Shown: in pieces, positions 46,994 through 56,700 of the stretch
How positions within the stretch are numbered: position 1 is the first letter of the stretch
How the letters are laid out: each line of letters opens with the position of its first letter
Source: Gentiana macrophylla
Lineage: Eukaryota; Streptophyta; Magnoliopsida; Gentianales; Gentianaceae
Length of the DNA: 64,000 nucleotides
Reading direction: 5' to 3'
Assembly: GCA_026214975.1 (NCBI GenBank)
Contig: JAOBSW010000729.1
Span: 1 to 64,000, forward strand
Translations under genes and position numbers: made by a program
Notes under the pieces: generated by a model
Databases searched by the model: none
Told to the model about the DNA's origin: nothing
What the model saw: only the letters and a program-made list of their open reading frames with translations

Positions 46994-47057
46994 CGTCACC
47001 TATGATGCTGACAGTGGTATCAATTTATCTGCAACGTGTTCTTCCCATAATCTGCAA
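46994..47057 (+). CDS. Candidate first exon, YDADSGINLS copy 1
   Basis: The frame reads VTYDADSGINLSATCSS and ends at a splice donor (AA|GTAAGT) at 47057. The YD-D-GI pattern stands where proteasome alpha-1 subunits have YDRHITIFS, but the similarity is weak. The same 37 bases recur at 47682-47718. I cannot fix a start codon. Confidence 0.3.
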
Positions 47058-47484
47058 GTAAGTTTCTTTTGCAATTCGTTTTATTTTTCATTGATTTCTT
47101 CATTTATGAGGGTGAGACACTCTATTCCTTCAGACGAATTAGTAGACAAAGAATTAGGCCCAGAGTGCGCCGCCCCTCTTCCGTCACCGCCAAGGCACCT
47201 CCTCCTTTCTATGGAACGAATGACATCCGAGATATCCGTGGCGGTGGTCAACGAGTCCGGCGGCTCCGCACCACCAACCGGCGGCCATGACACATCTATA
47301 CCACCCTCCGTGGCCGACTTCTGCGACCGTAAGCGGTTACCTCAACCGCACCACCACGGATGTTTTATGTTTTATGTTTTCCAGCCCGCACACGAGTCGT
47401 ACCTTTCCTGTTAACAACGTGATTTTTTCCCCTCAATTTAATCGTTAGATCTGAATATTAAATTCTATTTATTTTTGAATCAGT

Positions 47485-47769
47485 GATGGGATTTTCTGAA
47501 ATGGCAAGGAGGGAGTTGGCCGCATTGTATATAGAATACCAACCGACACGCGATCAGCTCGGTAGTTTTAGTGGCCTTATTAAATTTCATTTAGGTTTCT
47601 TCCTCCCTGATTTATTCTGCTTTGAATAGCTCGTATAAGGCTACAGACTAAACCGGAAGGCATGGACCCTGGAGCTTTTTTCGTCACCTATGATGCTGAC
47701 AGCGGTATCAACTTATCTTCATTCCTATTTAGTTCAATCTTGCTTAATGGTCGATTTGATTTTTCTTAA
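47485..47769 (+). CDS. Candidate N-terminal exons, including YDADSGINLS copy 2
   Basis: A possible exon at about 47491-47570 reads MGFSEMARRELAALYIEYQP and stays open. From ATG 47662 a second reads MDPGAFFVTYDADSGINLSS. Both are followed by AT-rich, intron-like DNA. They may be alternative or duplicated first exons of the gene downstream. Without transcripts the structure is a guess. Confidence 0.3.
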
Positions 47770-50700
47770 TTGCCTTGTTTTATTCCTATTTTTAATCAGC
47801 TGAAGCAGCTAGACGGGCTAGACGAAGTAGAAAACTTGAAGTAGAAAGGTTCACAACTCAATATGTATACGGCAATAACAGCATGGGTATACACATTTCC
47901 TTTTCCTTTTTCGATTTAAGCTGTCAGTTTATTTCTTCTTCTGATTACCTTAATCTAACCATGACATGATAGAGCAAAGGCATTGCGTTTGGACCGAGGA
48001 TTCCTGTTTGTGGCCAGGTAAGCACCTCATTGCTTCGATAATCTTACATAAACCTTCCCCTACCCTGGAACCGTACGCGACGTGCATGAAATTGAAATCA
48101 ACTTTCATAATGTTGATTATACATAATCCATTTTTTAAAAGTCAAATATAAACCATATAATCGATATTTGTAAACTCGATCCTGAGAATCAGTTTCTGGA
48201 AGTTGATTTTGAGCGTGTTGTCGTGGCTGGTGATTTCCACATTAAGTTGTGTATTTTAAAGACCTATATCTCTATATATACTTAGATATGCATGTATTTT
48301 ATGCGTGTATACGTACATATACATATACAGTAACGTCTTCCTGAAATGCAGAAAAATCATCAGGAATCATGTGGGTTGGTGTGCATGGGGCAGACTCAGT
48401 TTGCGTGGTTACTAGGAGGGGAGTTCTGGTTCGTCAGCTCTTTCATTGTTTCCCAAGTAATGTTATATTAGGACTTCAGCTTCTATGACGATTCATAATA
48501 TGAACAGGACACGACGCGTTTGCGTGGTAACTTAAAGCCTACAACCGTAGAAATAGTACTCTCCATATTCAGGAAAAGCATAATCTGTGAGATTGAAGGT
48601 GCGTTGATTATTTAGCATGTCTCTAGAGTTTTTTTGTGTTAATGACTATGCTTGAGTCAGTCTTCTCTATCCTTTACTATTTCATAGTTATTTTGTCTTA
48701 GTATGGTTGGTTACTGACTTATAGTTAGTGGTGGATCTAAACCAGAGTTTTACTGGGGGCATAATATTCAAAACAGGACAAATGTCTTTTTTAGGGATAA
48801 TTACACTTTTGGTCCCATATATTTCTTCTTTTTTCTCAAAACTAGCTTTTTTCTTTCGTAGTTACATTTTTGGTCTTTTAACTATACATTTTTTGCTACA
48901 CTTTTAGGCTAATTAGCGGAAGCATATCATCTGACATTTAATCATATTGCATGTGCCACGTGTCACATGTCATATTACTATTGGTTGAGAAATAATTAAA
49001 ATATAAGACTTTTGGTCCCTTGTATTTTATTATTGTCTCAGAAATAGCCATACATTTTTAGTCCCCTAACCATACGTATTTGTTGCACGTTTTGGAACTT
49101 AACAGATCAGTCATTGGGTCAAATGTTAGTGTCCTAAAAGTGTAACAAAAAAGTATGGTTAGGGGACCAAAAATGTCATGAAAGCGTGGAAAGAGAAGAA
49201 TGAGTGAGAGTAAAGAATAGATCTTATTATTCTCAATGAGTGATTACAGCAGAATATATAAGATAGAGAGAGACTCTCCAGCTACTACAGCATTAATGTA
49301 AAACAGCTACATAAGGGAACAACCCCAACTACCAGCAGACGTAATGAGTTAAGTATGGTTAGAGAAAAATTAACTCATTACTAATAACTTTTACATAACA
49401 TAGAAGACAGAATATTAAACATAATATTTCCACACTCCCCCTCAAGATGGGTTGAGGATATCAAAACAACCACGCTTGGAATTGAGCTCTTGAAATATCT
49501 TGACTGTGACTGGTTTGGTTAGGAGGTCAGCAACCCTGCTGGTGAAATGGAACCTAGCTTCATAGTGTTGTCTTCAACCTTTTCCTTGATGAAATGATAA
49601 TCAATATCCACATGCTTGGTCCTATCATGGTGGATAGGATTATCTGTTACTTGATGGCAGAAATGTTGTCACACTTGAGGGAAATTGAACTGTAATGATC
49701 CACTGTTAGTTCAGCTTCAGCAATTAGGTTGCCCCATAGATAAGAAAGGTAGCCAGTTGTTGATCTTTTGTCTGTAATGGAGCCTGCCCAGTCTGCATCA
49801 GTATGAATTTCCAGCTCTCTCCCTGGTCTTCTTGAACAACGTGCCTTGTCTTGGAGTTCCTTTGAGGTATCTGAGGATTCTATAAGCAGCATCCATATGA
49901 ACTTGAGAAGGTTTGTGCATGAATTGGCTCACCAAGCTGCCTGCATAGCATATATCTAGTCTGGTGTGGGACATATAAATAAGTCTGGCCACCAGCCTCT
50001 GGTATCTACCCTTGTCAACAGATGGAGAGTGGAGATCATGGCCAAGTTTGAGTCCTGGTTCCACAGGTGTTGGAGCCGGCTTGCATCCAAGCATGTGTGT
50101 TTCTTTTAGAAGATCCATAGTGTACTTCTTTTGTGAGACAAAGACCCCATCTTTTGATCTTGCTACTTCCATTCCAAGGAAGCAGCTGAGGTTGGCAAGG
50201 GCTTTTACTTCAAAGACATGTGCCAGAAAAGCCTTTTAGTTTCTGCAATTCACAAACATCATCACCTGGGAGATAGCCCTTTTCCATTACACTGTTTGAT
50301 GAATAGAGTATGGTCAGAATTGCATTGTGTGAAACCAAAACGTTTAACTTCAGCAGTAAATCTCCCAAACCAAGCCCTGGGAGATTGTTTCAGACCATAT
50401 AGGGACCTTTTGAGATTACTTACATTTCCTTTAGTGTTGGAACTTTCTAAACCAGGACGCATTTTCTTAAATACATCTTTCAGTTTACCATTAAGAAATG
50501 CATTCTTAATGTCAAGTTGAAATAGGGGCCAATCAAGGTTAGTAGCTAAAGAGAATAATAAAACAGTATTCAGTTTAGCAACTGGTGCAAAGGTCTCTTG
50601 GTAATCAATACCTTTGAGATTGAGTAAAACCTTTAGCCACCTACCTTGCTTTGTACCCAGTCAAGCTGCCATCTGAGTTATATTTGATATTAATTATCCA

Positions 50701-53700
50701 TTTACAACCTACATGGCCTTTACCAGGAGGTCAGATAACTCCCATGTTTTATTCTTTTCAAGAGCCTGAAGTTCTTCCTGGAGGGAAGATTTCAATTCAG
50801 GAGAACTAATAGCCTCATGAATAGAATTAAGGATGTTATGCTGATCAAGATTACTGATAAAAGCACAGTAGGATGGAGACAGATTAGTATAGGATATAAA
50901 AGTGTATATAGGGTGCTTAGTGCAAGCCCTAATTCCTTTCCTTAGAGCAATAGGTCTATCATCTTGTACAGGAATAGAGACATGAACAATATCACCTGAC
51001 GTGTCAAGAGTATCTTTGGGGATTTCTGGTGCAACAATAGAAGGAGCCTCATTGCTGTTTCCCATACTTCGTTGCTGCAGGGATTTCTTCTGTTTTCTTG
51101 CATAAACCTTTGAAATAGGTGTTTTCTTGCATAAACCTTTGAAATAGGTGGCCTGGGATGTAGACTGGGGCATGAACATGCACTTGGTCCAGATTGAGGA
51201 TGACCTTCCTCCATATATTCAAGTGGAATAGAGTTTAGAGTGCTGAGATCAGCCCCTTCAGCATTCCAGCTGTGAGAATAGGGCTCCCACTGAAATTCAG
51301 AAATATAAAAAGGTTGAGATTCAAGAAAGGATACATCCATAGTAGTGTAGGTTTTCTTTGTTGTAAGGTTGTAGCATTTATATACTCTTTGTCTAGGAGC
51401 ATAACCTAGAAGTATGCATTTCTCAGCCTTAGGATCCAACTTATTCCTGTGATGATTATGGATGGACACAGTGCATCCAAATATCTTTAAAGGAATATTG
51501 ATAAACATGTGAGATGAAGGAAACATGGCAGTTAGAACATGGAAGGGAGTCTTTAAATTCAATATTCGAGAAGGCATTCTGTTTATTAGGTAAGTAGCTG
51601 TTAACACTGCCTCTCCCCAATAGAATTTAGGAACATTCATAGCAAATAACAAGGCCCTAGCCACTTTTAACATGTGCCTATTTTTCCTTTCTGCAACCCT
51701 GTTTTGTTGAAGGGTGTCAACACAAGAAGTAAGATGCGCAATGCCTTCATCAAAAAAGGATCTTAAGAAGTTCTCAAAATATTCTCTTCCATTGTCAGAT
51801 TTTAGCATTTGTATTTTGGTACCAAACTGAGTGTGAATCATCTTATATAAAGATTTAAATATATTGTGAACTTCAGATTTTCTTTCATTAAGAAAATCCA
51901 AGTAGCCTTACTATGATTATCCACAAAGCTTACAAACCATCTTGCCCCAGAAATGTTCTTAACTTTAGGGGGACCCCATATGTCACTATGAACTAGTGCA
52001 AATGGTTGAGAGGGTTTGTATGCCTTTGGAGGATAGGAGGCTGTTTTGCCAAAATATAAATTTCACATTGAAACAACTTAGGATTCTTATTGATGAAGTG
52101 TTCAGGAAACATTTTTTCCCAAGTTCACAAAATGTGGTTACCCAAAAAGATAATGTAACATCATAATATCATTATTTGTCTTAGATCGACTTGATATATT
52201 GTAGCTAGTGCTGTCATGACTTTTAATCCTTTCTTCAGGGTTCTTATCCAGAATGAACAGACCTGATTGGACTCTAGCACAGCCAATCCTCATTCTCAAT
52301 TCCAAATCCTGAAATTCACAAGTGTTTGAGGTAAACTTTGTAAGTCAGCTGTAGTCCTTAATGATCATCCTTCTAATAGATAATAAGTTAGTCAAGTTTG
52401 GGAACAATTAGAACATTAAATAGAGTAAGTTGGTTAGAAATAGGAATAGATCCAGTTCCCATGACCATTGAGATTGTCCCATCTGCAATCCTGACAGTCT
52501 TGAGATCATGACATGGACTGTAACTTCTGAATAGATCAAAGTTTCCAGGCTTCTGGTCTGGTGCACCTGAATCAATGATCCAGTGGTGCTTCAGACTGTC
52601 AGTTGCAGAATAGGCAGCAAGGTCCATACTTGAATGAGCTACAAATGCAGTTTCGTGTGTGGAAGATTGTGAAGATATGAGCTTTTTGATGGCCTCAATT
52701 TGCCCTTGTGAGAAAGCAACAGACTTATCACCTTTCCTTGTTTCACTTGAGACATGCCTTCCTTGAAACTCCTTTTTCGCTTCTTTTGGCTTCCCAGTCA
52801 GCTGGTTTCCCATGAGTTTTCCAGCAGGTGTCTTAAGTGTGACCCACCTTCTTGCAAAACTCACGTGAAGGTCTTTCCTTCTTATCTTTGGTAAACTGAA
52901 ATACAGAATGTTGAGAGCCTTTAGCAGCAAATGTAGAGTTCTCAGCAATGGAGTTTTGTGCTGCATTTGCATCAGCATTTGATCCAAGCAATAGCTTTGT
53001 GCTGCTCTCTTCTTGACAAACCTCAGAGAAAGCAGGTTTGAGAGAAGGCAGGGGCTTTGTTCCTAAGATCCTGCCTCTTACTCCATCAAGTTCTTGGTTG
53101 AGGCCCATGAGGAACTTGAAAGTCTTCTTTTCTGTTATTTCTTTGTAATTTTTAGCATCATCAGTGCATTTCCAGGTAGACTCCTCAAAGGCATCCAGCT
53201 GTTGGTATAACCTGGAAAGCATGTTGTAGTACTTGATGACAATCATGTTGCCCTGTTTGAGATCTTGGATTTGAGTCTCTATTTCATAAATCTCAGAGGT
53301 GTTGTCCTGTTTTGAGTAGAGTTCTTGAGCTGCACTCCAGATTTCACCGACTGTCTCATAGAGAAGCAAGTCTTCACTGACTTCTGGGGTCATGGTACTG
53401 ATTAACCAAGACATTACTTGGTTATTCTCCGCATTCCATGCTCTGAATTTCTCATTTGTTGGGCTAGGAATAGCAACCTTTATTAGTGAGATGATCATCC
53501 TTCCCTTTTCCGATGATGAACATCATGACATACCGAGACTATTGAAGGTAATTGTTGCTATTAAGCCTGTGGCTAGTAATGGACATGGTGCCAGAATCTG
53601 GTCCTCCTGAGTATCCTCTATTAATCGCGGTCGAACTTACGATGATATCAATGGAGGAGGTGGAAGAGACCTTTGACATTCTGGGAGAGATTTGAAAAAG

Positions 53701-56700
53701 TTACGAGAGGAAAGGTATAAGCTTTGATACCATGTGGAAAGTGAAGAAAGAGTGAGAGAAAAGAATAAATCTTATTATTCTCAATGAGTGATTACATCAC
53801 AATATATAAGAGAGAGACTCTCCAGCTACTAGAACAATAATGTAAAAGAGCTACTCAAGGGAACAGCCCCAACTACCAGCATACATAATGAGTTAAATTA
53901 TAGTTGGAGAATAATTAACTCATTACTAATAACTTGTACATCACATAAAAGACAAAATATTAAACATAATATTTCCACAGAAAGATAAGGGCTAGTTTTG
54001 AGAAACAAAGAAAAATAGGAGACTGAAAGTGTAATTTTTATTATTTTATTACTAAACGTTAGAACAACCCATTTTTGGTATAAAAGAATTATCAAACGTA
54101 GAACAACCCATTTTTGGTATAAAAGAATTATCAGTTATGGAGCCACAACATGTCATAAATAGTTGTAAAAAGTGTTTTATGGCACACGTGGTGGTTCAAT
54201 TGTAGTGGTTAAAAACTTTGGACACCATTTTATATTTAATAATTTTTTTTTGCTTTCAAATTTCATACAAGTCCATCCACCTCTGGTTGTCATGGTATGT
54301 GGATACACATGGAATACTGTTTTCATTATACTTGGGTGTTGAGAAATATGGATATTTAACTGTTCTTTAATCATGTTTAGATTCCTAATTAGTCCCGAAT
54401 CTGTCCTTAGAGGGTCTAGTTCTAATTAGTGGAATAAAATTTGTTTTTACCGTACAACTTGCCATTGCACATTTCAAGCATTATCAATATGATTCTCTCT
54501 TCATCTTACCTCTAAGTACTTAAATTCTACATGGTATTAGAGCTCTAAAGATCATTTCTTTCAAAACTCTTTCTATGGCAACTAAGCAATCATCAGAAGT
54601 TAACTCAAGGGAAGAAGCTAACATAAATTCTTCCTGGAACTCTGAATCCTTTGTTTCCATTTTCTGCTCACAAGCTCAATGGTGATAACTTTCTCTAGTG
54701 TGTCAGACTCATCTTCACTGGAAGAGGGAAAGAAGAATACCTAACTGGAGAGAGCAAGGCATCTAAAGCTGATGATCCTTCTTACACAAAAAATGGATGG
54801 TTGAAAACAACCTTGTGATGTACATTCTCTTAGGTCTACGACCCGAGCCACTGCTGAAAATTTCATCCTCTATGATACTGTTGCGGAAATATGGATGGCA
54901 ACAAATGAGTTGTATTCACAAAAAGAAAACATCTCATATATATATATGAATTTGAGGCAAAACTGCAAGACATGAAACAAGGAGAACTCTGTGTAACATA
55001 TTTCTATAATCTCCTATCAAGGTCTTGCCAACAATTTGATAACTTTAAAAACATAACATTGCATTCCATTGAGGATGCCGAGTTATACAAAACCCTGAAA
55101 GATCAGAAAAGGATCTTAAAAGTTTGGCCTCATTTCTACTGAGTTTGTGCCCTCTGAAGATCAAGTGGCAGATCTGTTTAATAAAGGTCTACCTGGGAAG
55201 ATGTTTCAAGAAAACATTGGCAAGCTGGGAATGTTTGATATCCTTCAACCAGCTTGAGGGGGAGTGTTAGATTATGTCACATCTAATGCTCCTCCTTAAG
55301 TGTTAGTGGCTCCTTAATTAGTTAATTATTAGTTGTTTATGTTAGCTAATTAATCTCCTAGCTTCTTGTCTTTATCGGGTTAGAATAATGGACTAAAAGT
55401 CCCTCTACTAGCCGTTGGATTTGTGACCCAACGACTAGTTTCCTTTTATGCTTTATGGGATAATTTGTGTGTATATAAACAAACTATCCTTCCCTTGTAA
55501 TCTCTATGCTTTCAATTTGAAATAATACAAGTTATTTCACTTTTTCTCTAAGCCACGCTCTTACAAGTGGGAATCTTGCTCTACTCCGAGTTCATGAATG
55601 TAGTGCTTGGCCTTAAGCTAGGCAAAGAAAGTGACATTCCCTGTTGATAAAAGAAGATATCATAGATTAGTGGGGAAGGCGATTTATCTCCCACACACCA
55701 GACTGACATGTTTTGTTGTTGGTTTGGTCACCAATTCATGCATCAACCTCTTGATGGACATATGAAAGTTGTGGAAAGGGGTTGAGATTCCTTTAGAAGA
55801 ACTTGGCCAAGGTCTTCTATTCAAGAACAACGTATCTAGGAAATTAAAATCTACAGATGATGAGACTATGCAAGCTATATAAGTGGCATAAGATCTATTT
55901 TAGGTTATTTCACCTATATATAGGAAAACTGGTGACATAGAGGAGCAAGAAACCGCATGTGGTCCGGTCTTCCAAAAGTCGGCCTATCGCGCGGCGCCTA
56001 AAGACAAGCATGTAGAATTGGACAAACACTTCATTTGAGAAAGGGTTGATACAAAGACATTCTCCTAACTCATGACATTGATGAAGAACATGTTGCAAAT
56101 ATTCTAACCAAGGTGTTTCATCTCAAGTGTTTCAACATCTACATTCCAAGCATCAACATATACAACCAAACTTGTGTTGAGAAATATGGATATTTAAGCT
56201 GTTCTTTAATCATGTTTAGATCCCTAATTAGTCCCTAATCTGTCCCCAGAGGGTCTACTTACCATCGGAGTAAAAGCTGTTTTTGATGTACAACTAGCCG
56301 TTGCACATTTCAAGTTGAGCTTAGCCGTGAGGCTTCCTATATATCGTGATTTTTCACTTATCATACCCGATAAGCATTGGCAATATGGATATTTAAGCTG
56401 TTTCTTTAATCATGTTTAGATCCCTAATTAGTCCCTAATCTGTCCTTAGAGGGTCTACTTCTAATTCTTGGAGTAAAAGCTGTTTTTGATGTACAACTAG
56501 CCGTTGCACATTTCAAGTTGAGCTTATTTGTGAGGCTTCCTATATATCGTGATTTCTTCACTTATCATACCCGATAAGCATTGTCAGTAAGATTCCATCT
56601 TTATCTTACCTCTATGTACTTAAATTCTACATTGGAATCTTGTTTAGAGGAAAAGTGTTTAATCTCTCGAAATGGAAAGTGTGTTGGATTCCTTGACATT

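Larger units (their letters stand above)
49185..53979 (-). mobile_element. Complete short-LTR Ty1/copia retrotransposon
   Basis: LTRs of 250 bp (49185-49434) and 247 bp (53733-53979) have TGTGG...CCACA ends, with the target duplication GAAAG on both sides (49180-49184 and 53980-53984). Reading leftward from the right LTR: primer site, gag, protease, integrase, reverse transcriptase, RNase H and polypurine tract. All domains are present but broken. It lies in the intron-like DNA of the proteasome-like gene, in antisense orientation. Confidence 0.93.
48795..54038. mobile_element. MITE split by a copia insertion
   Basis: The left end GGATAATTACACTTTTGGTC and the right end, reverse complement AAATTACACTTTCAGTC, are inverted repeats; both are followed inward by pyrimidine-rich DNA and CTCAAAACTAGC. 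Without the copia (49185-53979) it is about 450 bp. The internal halves also repeat the TTTTGGTCCC motif. Confidence 0.65.
54337..56631 (+). mobile_element. Mosaic, internally rearranged copia
   Basis: The outer LTRs are 54337-54531 and 56175-56631, both starting TGTTGAGAAATATGG and ending TTAAATTCTACA. Flanks TTGGG and TTGGA agree at 4 of 5 bases. Inside are a primer site (TGGTATTAGAGC, 54532-54543), a gag remnant (from MATKQSSE at about 54575), a foreign copia 3' end with its own LTR (to 55565), then RNase H remnants (about 55640-55900) and a decayed polyprotein end (EEHVANILTKVF, about 56068). It holds parts of at least two families. Confidence 0.75.

Noticed and set aside
46983..47414. 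143-codon frame as a single-exon gene
   Set aside because: It has no ATG at its start, reads straight through a good splice donor at 47057, and its second half has another equally open frame. The GC-rich second half (47120-47410) may still be coding, but I cannot support a product.
48722..48770. hAT element starting at GGTGGATCTAAACCAGAG
   Set aside because: It resembles a hAT terminus followed by TTTTACTGGGGGC, but I find no matching second end, so it is only a fragment.
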